Source: Peptoclostridium acidaminophilum DSM 3953 (lineage in GTDB: Bacteria > Bacillota > Clostridia > Peptostreptococcales > Peptostreptococcaceae). From it: a stretch of DNA of 64,000 nucleotides. The stretch lies in the NCBI RefSeq assembly GCF_000597865.1, contig NZ_CP007452.1:2115183-2179182 (forward strand), written 5' to 3'. This document shows, piece after piece, positions 43,471 to 52,530 of this stretch. The notes beneath the pieces were generated by a model. That model ran no database searches. It was given only the letters and a program-made list of their open reading frames with translations, and was not told the DNA's origin. Position numbers and translations under genes: made by a program. How positions within the stretch are numbered: the first letter of the stretch is position 1; the number at the start of each line of letters is the position of its first letter.

Positions 43471-44373
43471 CTACTTAGCTGGCACATAACCCATCTTTTC
43501 TACAGTTTTCATGCCTTCCTCCGAAAGCATAAGGTCTACAAAAAGCTGCTCCTGAGGCAGAAGCTCTCCGCTTTTTATAACTATAAGCGGTCTTGATATC
43601 TTGTATGCTCCGCTTATTATGTTTCCCTCGGTAGGTGCTATGCCATCAACCTCAAGAGGCGTTATCTTTCCTACATTCTGATTGACAAAGCCATATGAAG
43701 CATAGCCTATGGCATCCTTGTTCTCCATTATCTTAGTAACCAGCGCTCCCATAGAAGGCTCCTGAATAGCTTCCGCCTTAACCTGAGCATCTCCCATGAC
43801 CTTGTCCTGGAAAACCTGGTGAGCGCCGCCGCCTATATCTCTTGTAACTACAACTATCTCATTGTGAGGAAGTCCTGGAGCAACCTCATCCCAATACTTG
43901 TACTCGCCCGAGAATATCTTCATAACCTCTTCTGTAGTAAGGTTCTTCTTAACGTCAAGTATGGGATTCTCAGGGTTTACTGATATTGTAAGCACGTCTA
44001 GTCCAAGCCTGAACTCCTTGTAGTCCGCTATCTTCTCTTTTTCCTCGTCCTTTACTTCCCTTGAAACCATTCCAAAATCGCTTGTGCCGTCTATTATGGC
44101 CTTAACTCCAGCGCTCGAGCCGCCTGCCGATACGAACAGGTCTATGCTTTTTTCAGGAAAATCAGCGTTAACCTTGTTCCAGGTCTCGTTGGCATCGATA
44201 AACTCAGTGGCTATCTGAGATACCACTGGTGCAAGCGTAGACGAACCCTTGAAGAATATCTGCGACTTGAACTCATCCTTTGAAGCATCCTCCGCCGGCT
44301 GCTGCGAGCATCCTGTAAGCGCTAGCGAAAGAATCATCATTGAAGCTACGATAAGACTCCAAATTCTTTTCAT
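43471..44373 (-). CDS. pstS: Phosphate-binding lipoprotein PstS
   Basis: 300 aa from the ATG at 44373 (AAAGGGGTATTTC upstream). Lipobox LALTGC at about residues 18-23. Phosphate-binding signatures FKGSSTLAPV, SAGGSSAGVKAI and ITRDIGGGAHQVF-type loop (VTRDIGGGAH). High-affinity phosphate capture at the cell surface for PstCAB. Confidence 0.95.
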   Translation of the reverse strand: MKRIWSLIVASMMILSLALTGCSQQPAEDASKDEFKSQIFFKGSSTLAPVVSQIATEFIDANETWNKVNADFPEKSIDLFVSAGGSSAGVKAIIDGTSDFGMVSREVKDEEKEKIADYKEFRLGLDVLTISVNPENPILDVKKNLTTEEVMKIFSGEYKYWDEVAPGLPHNEIVVVTRDIGGGAHQVFQDKVMGDAQVKAEAIQEPSMGALVTKIMENKDAIGYASYGFVNQNVGKITPLEVDGIAPTEGNIISGAYKISRPLIVIKSGELLPQEQLFVDLMLSEEGMKTVEKMGYVPAK

Positions 44374-44515
44374 TGAAATACCCCTTTCATCTCTTAACGT
44401 ATTTTTTACATACTTTACATTCAAATTGTATCAGAGATGAAACCTTGCGTATAATTGATTATTCTTATCGTATGCTATTATTCTATAGTTTTTTCCAATG
44501 GATTGCACCCTCCAG

Positions 44516-45778
44516 CTATTCAGCCTCCAGCTTATTCACCTGCTGCGGCGTATAGAGTATGTCTCTGGGGCCGGAGCGCAAGTGGCAGAGCTTCGCCCTG
44601 TCCGTCATGTTGAGTATCATCGGTATAAGGTCTGTGCCGTTCATCCTTATGCTGCCCTTGGCGCAGCTCCTCTCGCCGAAGTTTTCCACATCATCCACCC
44701 TGAGTCCTTCCCCTATGAACATTATAGGCACAGGCTCGCCTGAATGTATCAGAGCTCCGCCGCTTGGCGTCGAGTGGTCGCCTGTCACAATAAGCAGCGT
44801 ATCCTCGAGAGCTTCGGCAAGTCTTCCTATTCTCTCGTCAATGCCTTCTATTGCCTTGACCTTGTTGAAGGGGTTCTTGGTGTGCGCCGCCTCGTCGGGC
44901 GCCTTGGTATGCACGTGAACAAAGTCCCAGTCGCCTTCTATTGCCGTTTCTATGGCAGTCTCCAGCGTGTCGTATTGTATATACTCCATGCCCAGCATCT
45001 GCGCGAGACCTCTCATGAGCCTGCTCTGGCCGAGAACTGCGCCCTTCATGCCATTTTGCCTGTGAAACGGCGTCACAGAGCTATGCTCGGCGGCCCATTT
45101 TATCATAAGAAAGTTGGCGGGCTGCATTCCAGCTGCCATCCTCCTGGTGTTTATCTCATGGGCGTAGAGTACCCTCGAGCATTCCAGAAGGTACCTGTTC
45201 ATTATGCCGGCTGTGCGCACGGCCTTTTCATCGTCTGTCTCGAATGGCTCTATCTTCATTACATGCTGATCCTTGTAAAAAGGATCAGCATCGGATATCA
45301 TGCTGCTTAAGTCCTCGCCTTCCATTACAAGAAAGCCATGACTGTCGTATGAAAACACCCACTCGAAGCGGCAGCCCTGGAATTCCTTCGGAAGCGCCCT
45401 TGAAAGCTCCATGGCCTCTTCCCTTGAAAGCTCCTGAGTGAACCGATCGCGCAGCATGAAGCCGCCATTTAGCTTTTCAGTCCACGCCCAGGATGTCCTC
45501 ATATACACCCTGCCCTTTTCTATGGTCAGGCCCTCCCCCTGGGCGTCTATTACCGTCCTTCCCGGATATTTTACCGGGTCATAACCAAACAGTATGAAGT
45601 GGGCCATTTCAGTGCCAAGAGGCACTCCCTGCCTCCAGGGCACCATTATCCCGGTTTCAGCCCTCTTGCAAAGTAGATCGAGCTTTGGAGTCCTGGCGTA
45701 TTCAAGCGGCGTCTTGCCGCCCAGCTCTGCAAATGTACGATCGCCTACGCCGTCCAGAAGAAGTACTATTGCCTTCAT
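44516..45778 (-). CDS. Alkaline phosphatase-superfamily enzyme, ApgM-like phosphoglycerate mutase relative
   Basis: 420 aa. N-terminal metal motif LLDGVGDRTF, then TPLEYARTPKLD, PLGTEMAHFILFGYDP, and C-terminal VTGDHSTPSGGALIHSGEPVP, the arrangement of archaeal-type 2,3-bisphosphoglycerate-independent PGM. The position of the catalytic Ser is Thr (L-G-T-E-M-A-H), also common in this superfamily. It may be a phosphoglycerate mutase or a phosphatase of another substrate. ATGA overlap with the PP-loop gene upstream shows an operon. Confidence 0.78.
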   Translation of the reverse strand: MKAIVLLLDGVGDRTFAELGGKTPLEYARTPKLDLLCKRAETGIMVPWRQGVPLGTEMAHFILFGYDPVKYPGRTVIDAQGEGLTIEKGRVYMRTSWAWTEKLNGGFMLRDRFTQELSREEAMELSRALPKEFQGCRFEWVFSYDSHGFLVMEGEDLSSMISDADPFYKDQHVMKIEPFETDDEKAVRTAGIMNRYLLECSRVLYAHEINTRRMAAGMQPANFLMIKWAAEHSSVTPFHRQNGMKGAVLGQSRLMRGLAQMLGMEYIQYDTLETAIETAIEGDWDFVHVHTKAPDEAAHTKNPFNKVKAIEGIDERIGRLAEALEDTLLIVTGDHSTPSGGALIHSGEPVPIMFIGEGLRVDDVENFGERSCAKGSIRMNGTDLIPMILNMTDRAKLCHLRSGPRDILYTPQQVNKLEAE

Positions 45779-46569
45779 ATCAGATCCTCAATAGCTTTTA
45801 TCATTTCCTTCTTGCCCGCATGCTCGTCTTTTATAATCACCTCTGTAAGCTTTGTGCACACAGGATACAGGAACTCTTCAAGGAAGCGGTCAAGCTGAGC
45901 CTCGTCGAATATTGCCTTGCCCGATACGTCATTGTAGTTGCCGCTGTATACGCACTCGGGATGCTTTGAGCCTTCCGCCCAGTCCCAGCCTATTATCTCC
46001 GTTATCTCATCGCCTGAGTATATCTTCCTTAGCGGCTCCACAAGCTCCACACCGAAACTCTCAACTATCCTCTTGTATGCATCCAGGCTCTGAGGAAGCT
46101 GATTGACCTTTATCCTCTTGTCGTGGTATTCCCTCTCGCCGGCTATGATCTTCCTTCCAAGCCTCAGGGCCATTGGAATCCTGAGTATGTGGAAGTATGC
46201 GTGGCAGCCTATGCATGGATTGTAAAAGCCGAATTTTTCAATCAGCATAGTTGCGAATCTGCCGTTTATAGCGCTCCAAAGCTGCGGATTGCTGTAGACG
46301 ACGAGCTCGTGCACCCTCTTCCTGCCGCCGTATTCCCTGTCTATCTGCTCAACCAAAAGGGCGTGGTTTTCCCTAATGGCGTCCAGGTTGCCGTATTCCG
46401 TGCCTGCAAAGCTCGCCACAGGAAGTACGTCGTTTATGTCGCCTCTTTCCATTGCCTTTATTATGGCAGCGGCGCTGTCCCTTCCCGAAAATTCGCCTAT
46501 GGCTGTATCCTTTGGAAGGGAATTTATTATGCTTTCTATCTTGTCGTTTTCAGTGTTGAAATATATCAC
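45775..46569 (-). CDS. PP-loop ATP-pyrophosphatase-like protein
   Basis: 264 aa. N-terminal IGEFSGRDSAAAI resembles the SGGxDS PP-loop of adenylating enzymes (GMPS/ThiI/7-cyanodeazaguanine families); central NPCIGCHAYFH has two close Cys, as in sulfur- or tRNA-modifying PP-loop proteins; DWAEGSKHPECVYSGNYND is conserved-looking. Likely uses ATP to activate a substrate; which is unknown. Starts 4 bp after the FAD-dehydrogenase gene and overlaps the phosphatase gene by 4 bp. Confidence 0.7.
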   Translation of the reverse strand: MIYFNTENDKIESIINSLPKDTAIGEFSGRDSAAAIIKAMERGDINDVLPVASFAGTEYGNLDAIRENHALLVEQIDREYGGRKRVHELVVYSNPQLWSAINGRFATMLIEKFGFYNPCIGCHAYFHILRIPMALRLGRKIIAGEREYHDKRIKVNQLPQSLDAYKRIVESFGVELVEPLRKIYSGDEITEIIGWDWAEGSKHPECVYSGNYNDVSGKAIFDEAQLDRFLEEFLYPVCTKLTEVIIKDEHAGKKEMIKAIEDLI

Positions 46570-46573
46570 GCTA

Positions 46574-47965
46574 TCACTCCTTTAGGCTTATTACCCTGGC
46601 CACGTGTACTCCGCTTGCGCTCGCCTGAGAGAGCGATCTTGTAGTCCCGCTTCCGTCTCCTATAGCGTACATGCCCTCTATATCAGTCTCCAATTCTTCG
46701 CTGAGCTCGAGCCTCGAGCTGTAGAATTTGACCTCTACTCCGTATAGCAGGGTGTCCTCGTTTGCCATTCCAGGGAACATCTTGTCAAGCTGGAATATCA
46801 TCTCTATTATATCATCCAGCTGTCTCTTTGGCAGCACAAGACTAAGATCCCCGGGAGTGGCTTCAAGCGTCGGCCTTGTGAAGCTCTGCGCAAGCCTGTG
46901 GTGGTTAGTCCTTCTTCCTCCTGTTAGGTCTCCAAAACGCTGCACCAGGACTCCGCCGCCAAGCAGATTTGAAAACGAAGCTATCCGCTTGCCGTATGCG
47001 TAAGGATCGTCGAAGGGCTCTGTGAAGCGGCTGCTCACAAGCAGGGCGAAGTTGGTATTCTCACTGCCGAGGCTCTTGTCTGAAAAACTGTGCCCGTTTA
47101 CAGTTATTATTCCGTCAGTGTTCTCTGTTACCACATAGCCGTTGGGGTTCATACAGAAGGTCCTTACTATGTCGCCGTAAGCCTTTGTCCTATACTTAAT
47201 CTTGGCCTCATATATCTCTCCGGTTATGTCCTCTAGCACCTGGGCTGGTACCTCTACCCTTACGCCCACATCCACCTGATTGTTTATCAGCCGCAGTGCC
47301 AGGTTCTCCCTGCACTGCCTGGCGAACCACTCGGCGCCGCTCCTTCCAACTGCTATTATCAGGTAGTCGCTCTTGAATATATCCTCGTCGCTTTCAATCT
47401 CAAACCTGTGCCTTGAATCCTCATATGCGTTGACATTTTTTATCCTTGTCCTGAAATGGAATTTAACGCCGCTGGACTTTAGGTACTCATACATGCTCTT
47501 TAGTATCCTGAGGTTCTTTTCGGTGCCAAGGTGCCTGACCCTGCCCTCTAGCAGGTGAAGGTCATGCTTTAGCGCCTCCTTCTTGTAGCCGCTCTTTGGC
47601 TCGTAGACCTCCTCCAGTTCCTCCTCAGAGAGCTCAAGTATCACCTTGTCCACATACTCCATGAGGCCAAGCGCGTCTTTATCGTCTATATAGTCTGTGA
47701 GCCAGCCTCCGTACTCTGTTGTTATGTTGTACTTGCCGTCTGAAAATGCGCCCGCTCCTCCAAAGCCGCTCATTATTGCGCACGGCTTGCAGTTTATGCA
47801 ATTTCTTGTCTTGCCCTCAAGTATGGGACACCTTCTGTCGTATATGCTGTGCCCCTGCTCGAACACGTTTATTTCCAGCTTATCATCCAGAAGCTTATGC
47901 AGCTCATATGCCGCAAACAGCCCGCTAGCGCCCGCTCCTATTATGTTTACCGTTTTCAAATTCAA
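46574..47965 (-). CDS. FAD-dependent dehydrogenase (COG2509-like)
   Basis: 463 aa from the TTG at 47965 (AAAAAGGAATGGGGGCG upstream; an ATG 9 bp earlier is possible but too close to the AAGGA). Rossmann/FAD motif VNIIGAGASGLFAAYEL, then CPILEGKTRNCINCKPCAIMSGFGGAGAFSDGKYN, and the C-terminal GMYAIGDGSGTTRSLSQASASG. The Cys cluster C-x2-C-x2-C after the flavin motif is typical of this uncharacterised family. First gene of a three-gene operon with the PP-loop and phosphatase-superfamily proteins. Confidence 0.8.
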   Translation of the reverse strand: MNLKTVNIIGAGASGLFAAYELHKLLDDKLEINVFEQGHSIYDRRCPILEGKTRNCINCKPCAIMSGFGGAGAFSDGKYNITTEYGGWLTDYIDDKDALGLMEYVDKVILELSEEELEEVYEPKSGYKKEALKHDLHLLEGRVRHLGTEKNLRILKSMYEYLKSSGVKFHFRTRIKNVNAYEDSRHRFEIESDEDIFKSDYLIIAVGRSGAEWFARQCRENLALRLINNQVDVGVRVEVPAQVLEDITGEIYEAKIKYRTKAYGDIVRTFCMNPNGYVVTENTDGIITVNGHSFSDKSLGSENTNFALLVSSRFTEPFDDPYAYGKRIASFSNLLGGGVLVQRFGDLTGGRRTNHHRLAQSFTRPTLEATPGDLSLVLPKRQLDDIIEMIFQLDKMFPGMANEDTLLYGVEVKFYSSRLELSEELETDIEGMYAIGDGSGTTRSLSQASASGVHVARVISLKE

Positions 47966-48011
47966 CGCCCCCATTCCTTTTTGTATTCGAATAGCCAGTT
48001 GCTCTAAGTCG

Positions 48012-48899
48012 CTAATTCCCTGCTGGCCCCTCACTCTCGAGAGTCTGCGTTAACTTGTTTATCTCGTTTTGTACGTTTGGCGTCAGTTTGAAACCCTCTG
48101 ATTCGAGAACAGTATAGTACTGCTTGAAAAGCTCGAGGAATCTGCTCTCGTCCTCTATTGCAATGGCCTTCTTGTAGCCTTCACTGGCCTCTTGCGAGAG
48201 TGTGTTGCCCGGCGGCTCGAATACGGCCCAGTTGAGGTACGCCGCTATGTAAAACATATACAACTTCTTTATATCGGGGACTTTTGGCGATTCAGGAAAT
48301 TCTCTCATGAACTTTTCCGCCGTAAGTATCCTACCCAGGAACTCCTCCATCGATATTGCCAATGCACCGTCCCTCATTGCAAATTCCATGTATTCTGCAT
48401 TCATTATTTCTATATACGATTTCCAATCGCCTGTGACATATTTTGAATACTCCTTGTACATGCTGTAGTCTATATATGGATAGAAATTGCCTTCGAGCGA
48501 TATAAGTGTGTATCCCCTTTGCCTTGTCATTTCCACAAACTCTTTGAGATCCTGATCCTGCACCTGTCCAGGGCTGTCTATCTTTGCTGCCATGCCCGAC
48601 TGCTCTATCAGCCTCTCCTGCAGGCTGCCTTCAAACGCCTCGTCGATCCTTTGCTCGACAAGCCCCTTTTGAGTTTTTTCAAGCTCTGCAATTACCTTTG
48701 AGGCATTTTCCGGCGAGAGGCTGCTTATGTTCTCCTTGGCAAAGTCAAGTACCGCTTTCTCATCGTGCTCCGCCGCTGCAAGCTTTTCAAAGCTTTCCAT
48801 GACGGTCTTTTCGCTTTCACCCGCTGGCTTCATCGCGCACCCCATAGTGCCAATTGCAATCGATATGACGGCTATAACTGCAACAATAAGTCTTTTCAT
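48012..48899 (-). CDS. Lipoprotein of unknown function
   Basis: 295 aa from the ATG at 48899 (AGGGGGATGGAC upstream). Lipobox AIGTMGC with Cys at about residue 21. The mature part is helical and acidic (EKTVMESFEKLAAAEHDEKAVLDFAKENI..., KAIAIEDESRFLELFKQYY), possibly TPR-like. No recognised domain. Lies between the split LCP gene and the FAD-dehydrogenase gene on the same strand. Confidence 0.65.
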   Translation of the reverse strand: MKRLIVAVIAVISIAIGTMGCAMKPAGESEKTVMESFEKLAAAEHDEKAVLDFAKENISSLSPENASKVIAELEKTQKGLVEQRIDEAFEGSLQERLIEQSGMAAKIDSPGQVQDQDLKEFVEMTRQRGYTLISLEGNFYPYIDYSMYKEYSKYVTGDWKSYIEIMNAEYMEFAMRDGALAISMEEFLGRILTAEKFMREFPESPKVPDIKKLYMFYIAAYLNWAVFEPPGNTLSQEASEGYKKAIAIEDESRFLELFKQYYTVLESEGFKLTPNVQNEINKLTQTLESEGPAGN

Positions 48900-48914
48900 G
48901 TCCATCCCCCTGTC

Positions 48915-49109
48915 CTAGTTATTGCCCAGCCTTTTGAATGCCGAGCTGTTGTCAGGAACAGCCACCTGCGAGGCGTCCATTCCCGGATATGCAAACTGGT
49001 GAAACTTGACTGATGTTTCCTTGGGCCTTGGGACCATGACCCACTGCTTGTTTATCTTGCCTGTGGCATAGTCACCGTTGGCAGGAAGCCTCAGGCTTTC
49101 GATTTTCAT
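48915..49109 (-). pseudogene. C-terminal part of the LytR-CpsA-Psr gene in a shifted frame
   Basis: 64 codons: MKIESLRLPANGDYATGKINKQWVMVPR..., which matches the usual LCP C-terminus after the DMLAYG segment. It overlaps the upstream frame by 4 bp (ATGA) but is offset by -1. Reading E-S-R-A-E-G-M-K-I-E-S-L in this frame continues naturally from the LCP body, so one base has likely been lost or gained near 49110-49130, or the sequence has an error. A short separately translated protein is less likely. Confidence 0.55.
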
Positions 49110-50014
49110 GCCTTCCGCCCTCGACTCGAGTAGCTATAGCCGTATGCAAGCATGTCCCCTATGCTTATGTCACTCCTTAAATAAGGGTAAATCTGCTTTG
49201 CCATTTCGGCTCCATCCTTTAATCCCAAGCTCTTGGCCTTGTCTATTATAAGTGATATGACCCTTCTTTGACGCTCAGTCCGCTCGTAGTCTCCGTTGCC
49301 AACAAATCTTATGCTCGTGTATGCAAGCGTCTGATCTCCATTGAGATTATACATGCCTGGTCCGCTCAGATAGTTCTGGGGCCCCTGCTTGATGTAGTTG
49401 TTGAGCTCGTCCACTTCGTAGGGCTTTACCTCCACGCTTATGCCACCCAGCAGGTCCACAACCTTCTGGAAGCCATAAAAATCTATGAGCGCATAGTGTT
49501 CCAGGTCTATGTTGAAGTTGTATTTTAATGTGCGCACCAGGAGCTCAGGTCCGCCGTAAGAATAGGCCTCGTTTATTTTTGAATATCCCTTGCCCAGTAT
49601 GTCTACATACGAATCTCTCATTATGGAGGTAAGCCTGGTGGTTTTGTTTTTGAAGTCAAGCGTGACCACCATTATGGAGTCGGTTCTTCCTTTGAAATCC
49701 ATGCCTCTGTCGTCAATCCCAAGGAGCAGTATGTTGACGGTTTTATCGTTCTGCGCAGGCAGCTGGATACCCCTGTTTTCCTTCGCCATTATCTTTTCCT
49801 CCTTAGTGAACTCCGGCTTTTGTATGGCCCGGCTCTCCTCTAAAGGCTTCCACTGCAAAACAAAAATTGCTGCGATGACTAAAATTGCAGCTGCTACAAG
49901 CGCCGGTATAAATTTTCGTTTACCTTTGTTTCCTTCCACCTTGTCCATAGCATATATGCCCGGCATCCAAATTCCCGCCAGCCTCCTTTCTATTGTCTTA
50001 TAGAGTTTATACAC
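49106..50014 (-). CDS. LytR-CpsA-Psr family cell-wall transferase, frame broken near the C-terminus
   Basis: 302 aa. N-terminal TM (about residues 35-55), LCP domain with ILLLGIDDRG, GRTDSIMVVTLD, LTSIMRDSYVDI, YGGPELLVRTLKYNF, IDFYGFQKVVDLLGGI and NGDQTLAYTSIRFVGNGDYERTERQRR (arginine-rich active site). Role: attaches teichoic acid or other polyanionic polymers to peptidoglycan. GTG start with AGGAAGTGA. The C-terminal portion continues in another frame at 48915-49109. The catalytic core is intact. Confidence 0.85.
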   Translation of the reverse strand: MYKLYKTIERRLAGIWMPGIYAMDKVEGNKGKRKFIPALVAAAILVIAAIFVLQWKPLEESRAIQKPEFTKEEKIMAKENRGIQLPAQNDKTVNILLLGIDDRGMDFKGRTDSIMVVTLDFKNKTTRLTSIMRDSYVDILGKGYSKINEAYSYGGPELLVRTLKYNFNIDLEHYALIDFYGFQKVVDLLGGISVEVKPYEVDELNNYIKQGPQNYLSGPGMYNLNGDQTLAYTSIRFVGNGDYERTERQRRVISLIIDKAKSLGLKDGAEMAKQIYPYLRSDISIGDMLAYGYSYSSRGRKA

Positions 50015-50137
50015 TCACTTCCTGCATTCGAAACCTATAGCGTGATTATTACAAAGCTATTCAATTTTTAGCTTTTGTTGCCTGCGCTATATTTTGGGTA
50101 GAAATATTCTAACTAAATATTTTTAGGAGGTGCTGTT

Positions 50138-50536
50138 ATGCTCAAGGAATTCAGGGATTTTGCGCTTAAAGGGAACGTAGTGGACCTTGCTGTTGCAGTT
50201 GTTATAGGCGGCGCTTTCGGCAAGATTGTCGCATCGTTTGTGAATGATGTGCTTATGCCTTTGCTTGGACTTGTAATGGGTGGTGTTAATTTTACGGATC
50301 TGAAGTATGTATTCAGGGCCGCACAGGGGGACATTCCAGAGCTCGCTCTCAGGTACGGGGCCTTCATACAGTCGATTGTTGACTTCATAATAATTGCGTT
50401 CTCCATTTTCATGTTCATTAAAATGCTCTCCAGAATGAAGAAGAAACAGGAGGAGGCTCCTGCCGCTCCGCCTGCTCCAAGCAACGAGGAAGTCCTGCTT
50501 GGCGAAATCAGGGATCTGCTCAAGGCGGAAAAATAG
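50138..50536 (+). CDS. mscL: Large-conductance mechanosensitive channel
   Basis: 132 aa. [42 protein letters not shown] is the MscL TM1 pore helix; TM2 near residues 75-95 and a Pro/Ala-rich linker before the C-terminal helical bundle. TTTTAGGAGGTGCTGTT precedes the ATG. Opens on membrane tension to release osmolytes during hypo-osmotic shock. Single gene with terminator. Confidence 0.96.
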   Translation: MLKEFRDFALKGNVVDLAVAVVIGGAFGKIVASFVNDVLMPLLGLVMGGVNFTDLKYVFRAAQGDIPELALRYGAFIQSIVDFIIIAFSIFMFIKMLSRMKKKQEEAPAAPPAPSNEEVLLGEIRDLLKAEK

Positions 50537-50594
50537 GACTGCAGATGAATATCGTAACCCCTGCCGAGATATTCTACTTTAGAAAAATCCACTT

Positions 50595-50647
50595 AAAAAC
50601 CGGGTGCTGAGGATATTTTGAATATCACTCTCTCACCCGGTTTTTTT
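50595..50647. terminator. Terminator after mscL
   Basis: AAAAACCGGGTG, internal GATATT..AATATC arm, CACCCGGTTTTTTT. Symmetric, also faces the convergent ABC exporter operon. Confidence 0.88.
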
Positions 50648-50718
50648 AATTGGAATTTGCAAAGCTTGTCCCACCTGACTCTGCACAAATCGAAATTGAA
50701 ACGTTTCCTCTTCGTACA

Positions 50719-52530
50719 CTATTCTCTCTTGAACTGGCTGTTGTAGAGGTTGTAATAGAAGCCTCCCTTTCTCAACAGCTCCTCATGGCGGCCGCTTTCT
50801 ATTATTTCACCGCCGTTTATAACGAGTATTGTATCGGCATTTTTTATTGTGCTTAGCCTGTGGGCTATTACAAAGCTTGTCCTATTTTCCATGAGCTTGA
50901 GCATAGCTTCCTGTATGTGCATCTCCGTGCGAGTATCCACGCTGCTTGTAGCCTCATCGAGTATGAGTATTGCCGGATCTGCCAGTACAGCCCTTGCTAT
51001 GGCTATGAGCTGCTTTTGTCCCTGGCTGAGATTGCTTCCGTCCTCGGAGAGGATGGTGTCGTAGCGCTGGGGCAGCCTTCTTATGAAGCAGTGAGCGTTT
51101 GAGAGTCTTGCTGCCAGCTCGACCTCCTCATCTGTCGCATCAAGCCTTCCATACCTTATGTTGTCCATTACAGTACCTGAAAACAAATATGTGTCCTGCA
51201 ACACTATGCCCAGAGACGACCTGAGGCTGTCGCGACTTATATTTCTAATGTCGATTCCGTCTATTAGTATTCTGCCCTCGCTGACATCGTAAAAGCGGGT
51301 GAGCAAGTTTACTATGGTCGTCTTTCCTGCTCCCGTCGGGCCTACCAGCGCCACCGAGTGCCCCGGCGGCACGTGCATGCTTATATCCTTTAGCACACTT
51401 TGCCCCTCTTCATATCCAAAAGCCACTCCCTCGAGTATTACTTCGCCCTTTACGTTCTCGAGCCTTATTGCGTCCGGAGCGTCCTTGGGCTCTGGCTGCT
51501 CGTCCGCTATTTCAAACACCCGCTCCGCTCCCGCTATTGCTGTCTGAAATGTGTTGAACTGATTGGCCAGCTCGTTGAGAGGCCTTGAAAATTGCCTTGA
51601 GTAGTTTATGAAGCTGGCTATGACTCCCACGGTTATTGTTCCCTTCACTGCCATGTAGCCTCCTGCTCCTGCCACTATTGCAAATCCCATGTTGTTCAGA
51701 AGGTTCATAAGCGGCGGAATTACGCCCGAGAATATCTGAGCCGGTATGGCGCAGTCTCTGAGCCTGATGTTCCCTTTTTCAAACGCTTCGAGGCCTTCTC
51801 TCTCGCGTGTGAACACTTTCACTGCCTTTATTCCGGATATGCTCTCCTCTATGTAGCCGTTGAGCTCCCCTATAGCCCTTTGCTGCTCGAGGAAGCGCTC
51901 CTTAGTCGCTTTGGCTATGGCCTCGGTTGTATAAAGCATCAGCGGCACTATCGTCAGTGTCAGCAATGTCAGCAATGGGCTCAGATAAAGCATCATGGCT
52001 ATTGTTCCTGCCAACATGAGCACGCTTGATGCTATCTGCGTTATGCTCGTGTTGAGTGTGCTGCTTATATTTTCAACATCGTTTGTCAGCCTGCTCATCA
52101 CGTCTCCGTGCTGTCTGCTGTCAAAGAATTTCAGAGGCAGCGCCTGAAGCCTGTCAAAGACATCTAGTCTTATATTCCGAACTGCGTCCTGAGCCATGCC
52201 TATTATTACATAGTTCTGAAGCCATGTTGCTGCCGCTCCCAGAATATAGAACATAGCCATGAGCAAGGTTATGACAAGAAGGCCTCCATAGTCTCCCGGT
52301 ATTATGTACTTGTCGATTGCCATGCCTATCAGGAGGGGTCCGGCAAGCATTATAACCGAGCTGAGCGCAACAAGCAGCACAGAAGCCGCCAATGCGCCCC
52401 TTTTCCTTGACATGTAGGGCCAGAGCCTCTTTATGACGGCCTTTCTGTCCCTTGGCTTTTCCCCCGGAACCCTGGCTCCGTGAGCCCCTCCGAATCTTGG
52501 CTGCTGTCTTTGCGTTGGCCTATTCTCCAT
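50719..52530 (-). CDS. ABC exporter half-transporter (TMD-NBD), second subunit of a pair
   Basis: 603 aa from the ATG at 52530 (GGGGAGGCGTGCGCAA upstream). Six-TM type-1 exporter domain followed by an ATPase domain with Walker A GPTGAGKTT, signature LSQGQKQLIAIARA, Walker B ILILDEATSSVD and HRLSTI. Starts inside the upstream partner gene (11-bp overlap). The pair resembles heterodimeric exporters (LmrCD/TM287-288 type); exported substrate unknown. Confidence 0.92.
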   Translation of the reverse strand: MENRPTQRQQPRFGGAHGARVPGEKPRDRKAVIKRLWPYMSRKRGALAASVLLVALSSVIMLAGPLLIGMAIDKYIIPGDYGGLLVITLLMAMFYILGAAATWLQNYVIIGMAQDAVRNIRLDVFDRLQALPLKFFDSRQHGDVMSRLTNDVENISSTLNTSITQIASSVLMLAGTIAMMLYLSPLLTLLTLTIVPLMLYTTEAIAKATKERFLEQQRAIGELNGYIEESISGIKAVKVFTREREGLEAFEKGNIRLRDCAIPAQIFSGVIPPLMNLLNNMGFAIVAGAGGYMAVKGTITVGVIASFINYSRQFSRPLNELANQFNTFQTAIAGAERVFEIADEQPEPKDAPDAIRLENVKGEVILEGVAFGYEEGQSVLKDISMHVPPGHSVALVGPTGAGKTTIVNLLTRFYDVSEGRILIDGIDIRNISRDSLRSSLGIVLQDTYLFSGTVMDNIRYGRLDATDEEVELAARLSNAHCFIRRLPQRYDTILSEDGSNLSQGQKQLIAIARAVLADPAILILDEATSSVDTRTEMHIQEAMLKLMENRTSFVIAHRLSTIKNADTILVINGGEIIESGRHEELLRKGGFYYNLYNSQFKRE

